A DNA stretch of 29,281 bases from an uncultured Lachnospiraceae bacterium (lineage in GTDB: Bacteria > Bacillota > Clostridia > Lachnospirales > Lachnospiraceae). Below, one piece after another: positions 22,108 through 29,281 of this stretch. The stretch lies in the NCBI GenBank assembly GCA_910578795.1, contig CAJTSD010000045.1, positions 1-29,281 of the forward strand, given 5' to 3'. The position numbers and the translations under genes are program-made. Every line of letters begins with the position of its first letter. The stretch's first letter is position 1. Under the pieces are notes generated by a model. It was not told the DNA's origin. It ran no database searches and saw only the letters and a list, made by a program, of their open reading frames with translations.

Positions 22108-23026
22108 CACTTTTTCCATAATTTTTCACATCCCAAATCAGCTTCTCCCACTCGTCTTCATGCTCAACATAATACAAGGGGCAAAGCTTTTCGCAGCTGT
22201 CATAATGACGCAGGATATCTTCCGCATCCAAATCATACTCCCGAATCAGCCATGCCAGCATATAAACCAGCGTGTCGTATGTATCCTGCTCAAAGGAACC
22301 GTCTTCATTCAAATAGCAGCATTCAATGGAAATCGAATCGTTATTTCTTCCACGCACCGCATACGCCTCCTCATCCAAAGGAATACATTGAATAATTTCT
22401 CCCTCACAGCCAATAATAAAATGTGCGCTCGCGGCGCGCTCATGTGTTTCGCTAAGGCTTTCAAAATAACTTCTGTTCTGCGCGGCAGTCGTTTTGGGAT
22501 TTGCAGTGTAATGTACAAAAATGTTTTTAACAACAGCAAGCTTTGTTCCGGGACGGTTATATTCGCTGATACTCAAAAAATCCTCCCGTATTTCAGGTTT
22601 CCCCATTTTACTGCCGTCTGTCAGACCTTCTCCAAAAACATCCTGTTTCTGCACCTCAGACGCTTTTTGTCCGGCATGCTTTGTTCCTTGCAAATCCCGA
22701 TACAGAAGGCTTATCATGAAAAAAAGCGCCACACATAATGCCAAAAGCAGCGTTACCGTCATACATCTGAATATCCGCAATCTGCGCTGCCTTGCCCTGC
22801 GGCGTTTTAAAGCCGCCGCATTTGCGCGTGCCCTGTTACGGCTCTGTGGCATTTGATCCGTCACCAACGTTACAATCTGCACATTTGATCGGTTTCTGAC
22901 AGACGTTCTGCCCTGACTGCCTTGCCTTGTCCGTGCCTGACTGCGGCTTTTTGCAGTCCTTGGTTTAGACGGTTCCAAAACCTGCCATAACTCCAAATCC
23001 CGTTTCCTACATGCCTGATAATCCAT
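22085..23026 (-). CDS. Membrane-anchored N-acetylmuramoyl-L-alanine amidase (Amidase_2)
   Basis: A 313-residue protein with a strongly basic cytoplasmic N-terminus (about 1-85), one membrane helix (86-109), a linker and an extracellular amidase domain (about 160-300). The zinc ligands are His172 (VHYTAN), His274 (RHYD) and Cys282 (KLCP). The 8-residue spacing between the last two and Lys280 match T7 lysozyme (His122, Lys128, Cys130). It should cut the bond between muramic acid and L-alanine in peptidoglycan. GGGGGAG lies 4 nt before the ATG. It is transcribed alone between truA and rplM. Upstream is an ECF-sigma-like promoter, which would link it to envelope stress. The basic N-terminal extension has no recognised domain. 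No terminator is visible; its end overlaps the rplM promoter. Confidence 0.88.
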   Translation of the reverse strand: MDYQACRKRDLELWQVLEPSKPRTAKSRSQARTRQGSQGRTSVRNRSNVQIVTLVTDQMPQSRNRARANAAALKRRRARQRRLRIFRCMTVTLLLALCVALFFMISLLYRDLQGTKHAGQKASEVQKQDVFGEGLTDGSKMGKPEIREDFLSISEYNRPGTKLAVVKNIFVHYTANPKTTAAQNRSYFESLSETHERAASAHFIIGCEGEIIQCIPLDEEAYAVRGRNNDSISIECCYLNEDGSFEQDTYDTLVYMLAWLIREYDLDAEDILRHYDSCEKLCPLYYVEHEDEWEKLIWDVKNYGKSVDTQTPL

Positions 23027-23085
23027 TGTACTCCCCCTATTTTAAAGCAATCTTTCTTGTATATAAAACTCCCTACTATTTATTA

Positions 23086-23112
23086 GACGAATTAAAAGCA
23101 GAAAAAGTTTCA
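23086..23112 (-). promoter_or_regulatory. ECF-sigma-type promoter of the amidase gene
   Basis: The minus strand reads TGAAAC (23112-23107), 17 nt, then CGTCTAA from 23089. This fits the extracytoplasmic-function sigma pattern TGAAAC-N16/17-CGTC known for SigM, SigX and SigV in Bacillus. The leader would be about 50 nt. I see no good sigma-A promoter for this gene. Confidence 0.55.
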
Positions 23113-23188
23113 AATTTTGACAAAAATTATGAAATAATTATATGATATCACCCTCTAAAATTTCTCTAAAAGGAAGATTACAGGCATT

Positions 23189-23217
23189 CAAAAAACGCAG
23201 ACCTCGCAGCCTGCGTT
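23189..23217 (-). terminator. Terminator of truA
   Basis: On the minus strand AACGCAG (23217-23211) pairs with CTGCGTT (23200-23194), followed by TTTTT. It begins 17 nt after the truA stop and ends the dnaJ-like, ecfA1-ecfA2-ecfT, truA transcript. Confidence 0.85.
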
Positions 23218-23233
23218 CAAAGAATTTCATTTC

Positions 23234-23974
23234 CTATTCCAAAAACTCATACCCAATCAGCGTAAGCCCGCATGCCGGAAGTGTCGGACCTGCTTTTTGG
23301 CGGTCGCACGCGTTTAAAATATCTGCCACTGCTTCGGGCGCAAGCGTTCCCCTTCCCGCCTCCATAAGCGTTCCCGCAATAATACGGACCATATTATATA
23401 AGAAACCCGAACCCGTAATCCGTATGCAAATCAAATCCCCCGTTTTTTCCACACAAATATCATATATCGTCCGCACCGTCGTTTCCACTACGGTCTTTGT
23501 ACTGCAAAAGCTTTTAAAATCGTGCTCTCCTACAAGATATGACGCTGCCTGCCGCATTTTCTCCACATCAAGCTTTACATAAGTAAAATGAGAGTATAGC
23601 CTGTATACCGGCATTGGGAATGCACAGTTTAAAATTTTATACTCATATGTTTTTCTGCTGTTTTGATGTCTTGGATGAAAATCAGGAGCAACCTGCATCG
23701 AAGATTGTATCCGGATATCTTTCGGAAGCCTTTGGTTCAGCGCATATGATATTTTATCGGCAGGAATCCTGGCAGATGTATCAAAAACCGCTATATTGCC
23801 AAGCGCATGTACTCCCGTATCCGTACGCGATGCCCCAATCACCTTTATTTCTTCCTGAAATAGCGCACCCAGCGTTTCGTTTAGGACAGACTCTATCGTT
23901 ACCACATTTGGCTGAATCTGCCAGCCGTGATAATTTGTCCCATCATATGCCACCTTAAGCATTACTCTTTTCAT
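23234..23974 (-). CDS. truA: tRNA pseudouridine synthase A
   Basis: TruA (246 aa) makes pseudouridine at positions 38-40 of tRNA anticodon stems. The catalytic Asp52 is in GASRTDTGVHA. YDGTNYHGWQIQ near the N-terminus, RKTYEYKI and GSGFLYNMVRIIAGTL are further family blocks. The ATG at 23974 overlaps the ecfT stop by 4 nt (ATGA), indicating translational coupling. An ATG at 24058 would add 28 residues inside ecfT and match no TruA. A second nearby ATG at 23962 (MLKVAYDG) is also possible, since the binding site for 23974 (GGGCGGTG) is weak. Confidence 0.95.
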   Translation of the reverse strand: MKRVMLKVAYDGTNYHGWQIQPNVVTIESVLNETLGALFQEEIKVIGASRTDTGVHALGNIAVFDTSARIPADKISYALNQRLPKDIRIQSSMQVAPDFHPRHQNSRKTYEYKILNCAFPMPVYRLYSHFTYVKLDVEKMRQAASYLVGEHDFKSFCSTKTVVETTVRTIYDICVEKTGDLICIRITGSGFLYNMVRIIAGTLMEAGRGTLAPEAVADILNACDRQKAGPTLPACGLTLIGYEFLE

Positions 23975-24816
23975 ATCAAAGCACCGCCCGTTATCCCAAC
24001 CAATGCAAACAAAAACGACCCCATCTGCCCTGCCGCCACGCCAATTACGAGATAGCACAAAACAACCGCATACGCAATAAAATCCCTACGCGCATAGCGA
24101 AGCGGTTTCATCTTTGTTCGATGCTCTCCTCCGCGGTAACAACGTGCTTCCATCGCCATAGCCAAATCATTTGCACGCCGGAATGCCGATATAAAAAGCG
24201 GCACTAGAAGCGGCACTAGCCCCTTCGCCTTCTTGATAATATTTCCACTGTCAAAATCCGCGCATCGCGCAAGCTGAGCTTTCATAATTTTATCCGTTTC
24301 CTCCATAAGAATCGGAATAAAGCGAAGGGCAATCGACATCATCATTGCAATCTCATGCACCGGAACCTTTATCCTGTTTAATGGATGAAGCATTTTTTCA
24401 AGACCGTCCGTGAGCTGGTTTGGAGTCGTCGTAAGCGTCATAATGGACGAACCAATTATCAAAAAACTAAGCCTGATTGCAAGAAGTACTGCCAGCTTAA
24501 GCCCCTCCTTCGTAATCTTTAGTTTCCATATTGTAACCAGCGGCTCACCCGGTGTCAGAAACAGATTAAACACAACTGTTATCAGTAGTAAGAACACAAT
24601 TGCCTTCATTCCCTTGACCATGAATTTAAAAGGCACCTTTGATAAATTTATCACAAGCATTAGAAATATCGCTGCCACGAAATATCCTGCCACTCCGTCA
24701 AATACAAAAAGTGATATAATAAACAATATGGTAGAACCAAGCTTCACCCGCGGGTCCAGTCTATGTATGACAGAATCAGCCTGATAGTACTGCCCAAGTG
24801 TAATATCTCTGAGCAT
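23971..24816 (-). CDS. ecfT: ECF transporter transmembrane subunit EcfT
   Basis: EcfT (281 aa) is the membrane scaffold that links the two ATPases to substrate-binding S components for vitamins and metals. It begins with DSVIHRLDPRVKL, a typical EcfT start, has about six hydrophobic segments, and carries two Ala-Arg coupling motifs, QLARCADFDSG (about 181-191) and MEARCYRGG (about 222-230), which contact EcfA. It lies 6 nt after ecfA2 and overlaps truA by 4 nt. No S component is encoded beside it, as usual for group II ECF systems in which S components are scattered in the genome. Confidence 0.95.
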   Translation of the reverse strand: MLRDITLGQYYQADSVIHRLDPRVKLGSTILFIISLFVFDGVAGYFVAAIFLMLVINLSKVPFKFMVKGMKAIVFLLLITVVFNLFLTPGEPLVTIWKLKITKEGLKLAVLLAIRLSFLIIGSSIMTLTTTPNQLTDGLEKMLHPLNRIKVPVHEIAMMMSIALRFIPILMEETDKIMKAQLARCADFDSGNIIKKAKGLVPLLVPLFISAFRRANDLAMAMEARCYRGGEHRTKMKPLRYARRDFIAYAVVLCYLVIGVAAGQMGSFLFALVGITGGALI

Positions 24817-24822
24817 CGTCCG

Positions 24823-25698
24823 TCACCCGTTTCCCTTTCCTGCCGCTGCAAGACGTGCAAAATACTGTTTTATCTCATCTTTTGCCTCGTCAATTGTCGT
24901 CACATCATCGCTTATATCATAACCGTGCGCCTGTAGTTCCCTCATAATATATGTCACCTGTGGCGCCGCAAGACCGATTTGTTCCAGTTCTGCATAATGG
25001 CGAAACACTTCTCTTGGCGCATCATCATACAAAATGCACCCTTTATTCATCACAATAATCCTGTCTACATACCGTGCCACATCATCCATGCTGTGTGATA
25101 CCAAAATGACAGTAATTCCGGTTTCTTTCTTGAGCTTTGATATTTGATCCAAAATTTCATCCCTTCCTTTGGGATCAAGCCCTGCCGTTGGCTCATCCAG
25201 CACAAGCACCTGTGGTTTCATGGCTAGGACACCTGCAATTGCCACTCGTCTCTTCTGTCCTCCTGACAAATCAAAAGGCGACTGATAAAAGTATTCGTCA
25301 TCCAAACCCACCAATTTCAAAGCCTCATAAGCTCTAAGCTCTATTTCCTTTTTGGTCAATCCTAAATTTTTGGGTCCAAAGCATACATCTGTAAACACAT
25401 CCGTTTCAAAAAGCTGGTGTTCCGGATATTGAAACACAAGCCCTACCTTGCTACGCAGCTTCTTTTTATCATAGTCCGTATCGTCAATGTCTTCCCCATT
25501 AAAATAAATATTCCCGCTTGTCGCTTTCATCAGACCGTTTAAATGCTGCACAAGCGTCGATTTTCCGGATCCAGTATGACCGATAATTCCAATAAACTGT
25601 CCATCAGGAATTACCAAATTAATATTATTTAATGCCCTTAACGGCGTTCCCGTATCCTGTCCGTAAATGTGATTTACCTTGTCTAAAATGATTGGCAT
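24823..25698 (-). CDS. ecfA2: ECF transporter ATPase EcfA2
   Basis: One of the two ATPases of the ECF energizing complex (291 aa). Walker A is GHTGSGKST (40-48), the Q-loop Gln90, the signature LSGGQKRR (144-151), Walker B VLVLDEPTAGLDP (164-176) and the switch His202 (SHSMDD). FQYPEHQLFE and the C-terminal extension after residue 235 are typical of EcfA proteins. The order after ecfA1 and before ecfT supports EcfA2. It is separated from ecfA1 by 18 nt. Confidence 0.95.
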   Translation of the reverse strand: MPIILDKVNHIYGQDTGTPLRALNNINLVIPDGQFIGIIGHTGSGKSTLVQHLNGLMKATSGNIYFNGEDIDDTDYDKKKLRSKVGLVFQYPEHQLFETDVFTDVCFGPKNLGLTKKEIELRAYEALKLVGLDDEYFYQSPFDLSGGQKRRVAIAGVLAMKPQVLVLDEPTAGLDPKGRDEILDQISKLKKETGITVILVSHSMDDVARYVDRIIVMNKGCILYDDAPREVFRHYAELEQIGLAAPQVTYIMRELQAHGYDISDDVTTIDEAKDEIKQYFARLAAAGKGNG

Positions 25699-25716
25699 CC
25701 TTTTTATCTCCTAATC

Positions 25717-26580
25717 TCAAAATAGCGCATTGACACAACTATCCAGCGCTTCTCGAAACTCCTCTTTTGTCAGCACGCCTTCGGGTATCGGAAATCCCTC
25801 CTGTCTTAACTCATGCGCAAGCAAAGTTACCTGCGGCACATCCAGTCTGAGCTCCTTCAAACGCTCTACCTTGGAAAAGACCTCCCGCGGTGTTCCCTGT
25901 AATGTGATTTTTCCCTTGTCCATCACAAAAACCTTATCTGCATAAATGACCTCTTCCATATAGTGCGTAATTAATATCACTGTAATGCGTTCCACATCAT
26001 TCAAAGCACGCGCGGCACGAATGACCTCCTTACGTCCTCTTGGATCAAGCATCGCAGTCGGCTCGTCAAGTATAATGCATTTCGGGTGCATTGCAATTAC
26101 ACCCGCAATGGATACACGCTGTTTTTGTCCTCCTGACAACTTATTGGGTGAATACTTCCGAAACTCATACATTCCAACAGCTTTTAAGCTCTCATCCACA
26201 CGTTCCCATATTTCCTTTGTGGGCACCCCCATATTTTCAGGTCCAAATCCTACGTCCTCCTCCACAACCTGACCAATAATCTGATTATCGGGATTTTGAA
26301 ATACCATCCCTGCAGTCTGTCTGATTTCCCATATATATTCATCCTTCTGCGTGTCCTTACCATCAACCCACACCGTCCCTTCTGTGGGGTACAGTATGGC
26401 ATTGAGGTGCTTTGCAAGTGTGGATTTACCCGAGCCATTATGACCTAAAATAGCGACAAAGTCACCCTGATTAATATCCAAATTAACATTATCTACTGCT
26501 GTTGTAATTCCCTCGACATTGCCTTCCTCATCCCGTCTGATGTACTCAAATATTAAGTCCTTGACCTTGATAATTCCCAT
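25717..26580 (-). CDS. ecfA1: ECF transporter ATPase EcfA1
   Basis: The first ATPase of the ECF module (287 aa). Walker A is GHNGSGKST (46-54), the Q-loop Gln95 (FQNPDNQI), the signature LSGGQKQR (148-155), Walker B CIILDEPTAMLDP (168-180) and the switch His206 (THYMEE). FQNPDNQ and DEPTAMLDP are the usual EcfA1 variants. It starts 63 nt after the J-domain gene and is 18 nt before ecfA2. With EcfA2 and EcfT it powers uptake by several different S components. Confidence 0.95.
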   Translation of the reverse strand: MGIIKVKDLIFEYIRRDEEGNVEGITTAVDNVNLDINQGDFVAILGHNGSGKSTLAKHLNAILYPTEGTVWVDGKDTQKDEYIWEIRQTAGMVFQNPDNQIIGQVVEEDVGFGPENMGVPTKEIWERVDESLKAVGMYEFRKYSPNKLSGGQKQRVSIAGVIAMHPKCIILDEPTAMLDPRGRKEVIRAARALNDVERITVILITHYMEEVIYADKVFVMDKGKITLQGTPREVFSKVERLKELRLDVPQVTLLAHELRQEGFPIPEGVLTKEEFREALDSCVNALF

Positions 26581-26643
26581 GTTAAAACCTCATTCAGCTG
26601 CCAATTTTCCGTATGAAACCTTTACGATTACGCTATTCCCATA

Positions 26644-27279
26644 TTACTTATCGCCATCCTGCATCTTTTGCTGCATAAAGGCTTTATATAACTTACGCCT
26701 TTGAAGCATTTCTTTATGCTCCCGGTCCTGTGCAATCTGCCGTTTAATGTTTTCCGCAATCCATATCGCCCTGATTTTATCAAGAATTTCCTCTTCCTTG
26801 CTCTTCCCAGGCGGATTCATTCTGTCAGCATATTCCTTACCGTGCATCTGTGTCTGCTGTTTTCTTCGCTTACTATCCCTATAATCCTTATCCCACTTCT
26901 CAATCTTTTCGCGCTCACTCGCCATTTCCCTTTGCTTTTTATAGCTGTCACGCGTCGTTGTACTTGTGGCAAATATTTTTGCCGGTCGTTGCGGCTTGGG
27001 CGGCATCTGATAGAAATAAGCTGCATTTGCCATCATCTGTCGGCTTTGCATTTTTCCCGCAGTATCTGTGGAGATATTTTGTTTGTTTTCAGGAACATAT
27101 GGATGATTCATCAGATACTCATACGCTCCCTGAAGCTTGATGTAATACTCCTTCGTATCTCCTGACGGATTGGCATCCGGATGGTAAAGCTTCGCCTTAT
27201 ACCGATATGCCCTTTTAATCTGCTCGTCAGATGCATCTTCTCTGATTCCAAGAAAATAGCAGGCTTCTTTTCTTGTCAT
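26644..27279 (-). CDS. J-domain (DnaJ-like) protein
   Basis: A 211-residue protein with an N-terminal J domain (about 4-60): YFLGIREDASDEQIKRAYR and the key His33-Pro34-Asp35 (YHPDANP) that activates DnaK ATPase. The rest (about 65-211) is charged and probably helical, rich in Lys, Arg, Glu and Gln, with no zinc-finger or C-terminal substrate domain of true DnaJ. So it is a short J protein that presumably brings DnaK to one target or site. GGGGGA lies 5 nt before the ATG. It is the first gene of a transcript with ecfA1-ecfA2-ecfT and truA. A role with the transporter is possible but unproven. Confidence 0.85.
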   Translation of the reverse strand: MTRKEACYFLGIREDASDEQIKRAYRYKAKLYHPDANPSGDTKEYYIKLQGAYEYLMNHPYVPENKQNISTDTAGKMQSRQMMANAAYFYQMPPKPQRPAKIFATSTTTRDSYKKQREMASEREKIEKWDKDYRDSKRRKQQTQMHGKEYADRMNPPGKSKEEEILDKIRAIWIAENIKRQIAQDREHKEMLQRRKLYKAFMQQKMQDGDK

Positions 27280-27324
27280 ATCTATCCCCCATTCTTACAA
27301 AACCGTCCGCAGGTATCCGTTTAA

Positions 27325-27390
27325 TAATGATTCAGAAATACAAAATCTTGATTTTGAACCTTCTATACTTCTGAATCATTACCTTTACAA
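27325..27390 (-). promoter_or_regulatory. Promoter of the dnaJ-like/ecf/truA operon with nested palindrome
   Basis: The minus strand has -35 TTGTAA (27390-27385), 17 nt, and -10 TATAGA (27367-27362), 14 nt beyond the rplQ terminator. A 13-bp perfect inverted repeat, TAATGATTCAGAA (27325-27337) with TTCTGAATCATTA (27369-27381), spans the promoter and start site. Inside it CAAAATC (27341-27347) pairs with GATTTTG (27350-27356). The outer arms could bind a regulator; the inner one would be in the transcript. Confidence 0.55.
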
Positions 27391-27403
27391 TCCAGTTTTA
27401 TAC

Positions 27404-27430
27404 AAAAACGCCCCCAAAATATGGGAGCGC
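27404..27430 (-). terminator. Terminator of rplQ
   Basis: On the minus strand GCGCTCCC (27430-27423) pairs with GGGGGCGT (27415-27408), two G-U pairs included, followed by a T run (27408-27404). It begins 31 nt after the rplQ stop and ends the rpoA-rplQ transcript. Confidence 0.9.
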
Positions 27431-27461
27431 ATTTCGTACAAAATACAATTATTCTCTGCTC

Positions 27462-28004
27462 TTATACAAGCTCAAGAACTACCTGCATAGCGCCGTCACC
27501 CTTACGCTGACCAACCTTGATTATTCTTGTATAACCACCGTTACGTCCAACATACTTAGGTGCGATTTCATCAAACAGCTTCGCTACAAGGTCGATTTCC
27601 TTTGTATTTCTCTTTTTTCCTGCATTTTTCTCGGGAACCTCTGTTACAGAGTATAATACCTTAAGCATCTTTCTTCTTGCATGAAGTCTTGAAGGCAGAT
27701 CCTTCTTGATTTCCTTCTCTACTTCATCAAAAACAGTGACCTTCTTGCCGTCCTTTACTTCCTTTACTCTCTTGCCGTCCTTATCTTTCCTGGGAACCTT
27801 AGCCGTAACCTTAACCATTTCATAGTTATCCTTTTCCTTTACCGCTAACGCAATCAGTCCTTCGACAATCTTCTTTACTTCTTTTGCCCTTGCCTCTGTC
27901 GTGATGATTCTTCCATTTTTGCTTGCAATTAAAGCAGTCACCTGACCTCTGAGCAATGCCTTTCTCTGACTTGATGTTCTTCCGAGTTTTCTATAACCTG
28001 CCAT
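27462..28004 (-). CDS. rplQ: 50S ribosomal protein L17, enlarged
   Basis: L17 lies near the peptide exit tunnel. The N-terminal block YRKLGRTSSQRKALLRGQ and TTEARAKEVKKIVE, the central LHARRK (about 107-112) and the C-terminal GGYTRIIKVGQRKGDGA are diagnostic. The protein has 180 residues against about 115-130 in most bacteria. The extra material lies at about residues 55-105, between the ALA of the second helix and LHARR; it is lysine- and glutamate-rich with two near-identical KDGKRV/KDGKKV pieces. The frame is intact. AAGGAG lies 6 nt before the ATG. It follows rpoA by 199 nt. Confidence 0.96.
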   Translation of the reverse strand: MAGYRKLGRTSSQRKALLRGQVTALIASKNGRIITTEARAKEVKKIVEGLIALAVKEKDNYEMVKVTAKVPRKDKDGKRVKEVKDGKKVTVFDEVEKEIKKDLPSRLHARRKMLKVLYSVTEVPEKNAGKKRNTKEIDLVAKLFDEIAPKYVGRNGGYTRIIKVGQRKGDGAMQVVLELV

Positions 28005-28068
28005 AATTGGCTCCTTTCTTTACGAGGAACTTCACCTGCACTTTGTACAGGCTACCCTCATTGGTGGA

Positions 28069-28155
28069 ACAAATGACAACGCTCTTTGGACTTACTTATC
28101 AAATGTCATTAATAAATTCCATCTCTGAGCACAAATGCGAACGCTTTGGGATTAC
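28069..28155 (-). repeat. Imperfect direct repeat and weak hairpins in the rpoA-rplQ gap
   Basis: Two similar segments lie at 28069-28095 and 28131-28155. Both share ACAAATG, then AACGCT, TTTGG or TTGGG, and TTAC, with a few changes and one single-base gap. AATGACA (28072-28078) can also pair with TGTCATT (28104-28110), and CCTG (28035-28038) with CAGG (28048-28051). No promoter or terminator is evident, so the gap is probably transcribed as part of the operon. Confidence 0.5.
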
Positions 28156-28203
28156 CGCATCTGCGATTGTATAATACATACATATCTTAAATTTGCGGCT
28201 AAA

Positions 28204-29169
28204 TTATTCCTCCATCGGATTAAGCTGCAAACCTAACTCCTTTAACTTCGCCAACACTTCGTCTAAAGACTTACGTCCCAAATTACGAACCTTCATCATA
28301 TCTTCTGAAGTCTTATTGGTCAGCTCCTCAACCGTATTGATTCCGGCTCTCTTGAGGCAGTTGTATGAACGCACTGACAGCTCAAGCTCATCAATGCTCA
28401 TCTCAAGAACTTTTTCCTTCTCATCATCTTCCTTTTCGTTAATCACGACAGCGCCCGTCCCAAGCTCTGAAAGATTAATGAAAAGCTTCAAATGCTCACT
28501 CAACACCTTTGCCGCAAGGCTTACCGCCTCATCAGGCTCAAGTGTCGCGTTTGTATATACATCCAATGTCAATTTATCGTAGTCAGTAACCTGACCAACA
28601 CGGGTATTTTCTACGGTAACATTTACTCTCTCTACAGGAGTATAGATTGAATCAACGGCAATGACACCGATTGGCAAATCCTCGCTCTTATTCTTATCGG
28701 CGCTGATATAGCCTCTTCCCTTTGTAATCAGTATTTCCATGTACAGTTTGCTGTCCTTACCGCCATTTAACGTAGCGATAACCTGATCCGGATTCATAAT
28801 CTCAATATCCTGATCCACCTGAATATCAGATGCCCTGACAACACCTTCACCCTCAAAATCAATAACTGCCTTCTTAACTTCATCAGTTTCGCTGCTGTTT
28901 TTAATTGCCAGACTTTTCAGGTTCATTATGATTTCCGTCACATCCTCCTTCACGCCGGGGATGGAACTAAACTCATGTAATACACCATCAATCTTAACCT
29001 GGCTCACAGCCGCGCCGGGTAGGGAAGCAAGCATAATTCTTCTAAGAGAATTACCCAGTGTGATTCCATAACCTCTCTCTAAAGGTTCTACTACAAACTT
29101 ACCATACCTTTTGTCTTCAGAGATTTCTGCCACTTCAATATTTGGACTGTCAAAATCAAATGCCAACAC
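28204..29169 (-). CDS. rpoA: RNA polymerase alpha subunit
   Basis: RpoA (321 aa) dimerises to start RNA polymerase assembly. The N-terminal domain (about 1-235) has EPLERGYGITLGNSLRRIMLASLPG, the dimerisation and beta-contact region. After a charged linker (about 236-252), the C-terminal domain (about 253-321) has ELSVRSYNCLKRAGINTVEEL and VRNLGRKSLDEV, which contact UP elements and activators. The start codon is GTG (29169-29167), followed by TTG GCA; GGAGGG lies 8 nt upstream and no ATG fits. It precedes rplQ as in the conserved alpha operon. Confidence 0.98.
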   Translation of the reverse strand: MLAFDFDSPNIEVAEISEDKRYGKFVVEPLERGYGITLGNSLRRIMLASLPGAAVSQVKIDGVLHEFSSIPGVKEDVTEIIMNLKSLAIKNSSETDEVKKAVIDFEGEGVVRASDIQVDQDIEIMNPDQVIATLNGGKDSKLYMEILITKGRGYISADKNKSEDLPIGVIAVDSIYTPVERVNVTVENTRVGQVTDYDKLTLDVYTNATLEPDEAVSLAAKVLSEHLKLFINLSELGTGAVVINEKEDDEKEKVLEMSIDELELSVRSYNCLKRAGINTVEELTNKTSEDMMKVRNLGRKSLDEVLAKLKELGLQLNPMEE

Positions 29170-29228
29170 TGTAAATACCCTCCTTTAATGAATGTGATGA
29201 ATATGATTAAAAATCAAACAAAAAGTGC

Positions 29229-29265
29229 AACAATAGAAAGTACGCGCCGCGCACTTCCTACTGTT
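29229..29265 (-). terminator. GC-rich hairpin upstream of rpoA
   Basis: The stem pairs AACA/TGTT, TAG/CTA and AAGT/ACTT around a CGCG-rich core, with three mismatches. On the minus strand it is followed by TTGCACTTTTTGTTTGATTTTT, so it could be a weak terminator or attenuator between the upstream gene (probably rpsD, off the window) and rpoA. The T stretch is interrupted, so read-through is likely. Confidence 0.4.
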
Positions 29266-29281
29266 AAATTCACATCAGCTG

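Noticed and set aside
23975..24058. TruA start at 24058
   Set aside because: The extra 28 residues lie inside ecfT and TruA homologues start near MKRVMLKVAYDG; the ATGA overlap at 23974 is typical.
23971..26580. Complete vitamin-specific ECF transporter
   Set aside because: No S component lies in the operon. The S-like domain of the HD-GYP protein is distant and fused to signalling domains, so pairing it with EcfT would be speculation.
1..29281. CRISPR, phage, toxin-antitoxin, defence island, IS element or tRNA genes
   Set aside because: No regular spaced repeats, transposase-like or integrase-like proteins, nor cloverleaf sequences were seen on either strand; the genes are core functions with consistent codon use.

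Overview
The window looks like a chromosomal segment of a low-to-moderate GC, anaerobic, butyrate-forming Firmicute, most likely family Lachnospiraceae. The reasons are the thl-crt-hbd-bcd-etfB-etfA cluster, strong GGAGG ribosome binding sites, the clostridial block rpoA-rplQ-(dnaJ-like)-ecfA1-ecfA2-ecfT-truA-(amidase)-rplM-rpsI, and an enlarged L17. The genus is not resolved. Almost every gene is on the minus strand, so transcription runs from high to low coordinates; only one chemoreceptor gene is on the plus strand. No tRNA, rRNA, CRISPR, IS or phage gene was found.

Region by region, in the direction of transcription. (1) 29169-27462: rpoA (GTG start) and rplQ, closed by a strong terminator. 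(2) 27390-23190: a new promoter, then a J-domain protein, the ECF transporter energizing module ecfA1-ecfA2-ecfT, and truA overlapping ecfT by 4 nt, closed by a terminator. (3) 23112-22085: a membrane-anchored Amidase_2 cell-wall hydrolase behind an ECF-sigma-like promoter. (4) 22107-20975: a textbook TTGACA-N17-TATAAT promoter overlapping the amidase stop codon, a ~180-nt leader, rplM-rpsI and a terminator. (5) 20944-17703: an ABC exporter of the MacB/FtsX type (ATPase and 8-TM permease) with a structured leader. (6) 17652-12420: a soluble chemoreceptor-like protein with a C-terminal zinc-binding CZB domain (plus strand), divergent from a 1201-residue fusion of an S-component-like membrane domain, beta-propeller, Y_Y_Y-like domain and HD-GYP. 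An SDR and trxB follow the fusion. (7) 10568-8580: a secreted SH3b-NlpC/P60 hydrolase with two perfect WalR-type boxes upstream. (8) 8520-7500: a gap with DnaA boxes, then hpf. (9) 7431-6397: an M23 peptidase whose 3' end carries the promoter of (10) 6436-1, the butyryl-CoA operon, with a Rex-like operator just after the predicted transcription start.

Functionally, thl-crt-hbd-bcd-etfBA convert two acetyl-CoA to butyryl-CoA, with Bcd-EtfAB coupling crotonyl-CoA reduction to ferredoxin reduction. A Rex site would tie this to the NADH/NAD+ ratio. The three cell-wall hydrolases are dispersed; two carry recognisable envelope-control motifs (WalR boxes, ECF-sigma promoter). The least explained signals are the strong, unrelated palindromes in the three long gaps of the butyrate operon, overlapping hairpins of pseudoknot topology after the NlpC gene, a DnaA-box cluster far from any visible dnaA, and the HD-GYP fusion. 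I did not find a clear new defence or mobile system; the window is mainly core metabolism and housekeeping with interesting regulation.
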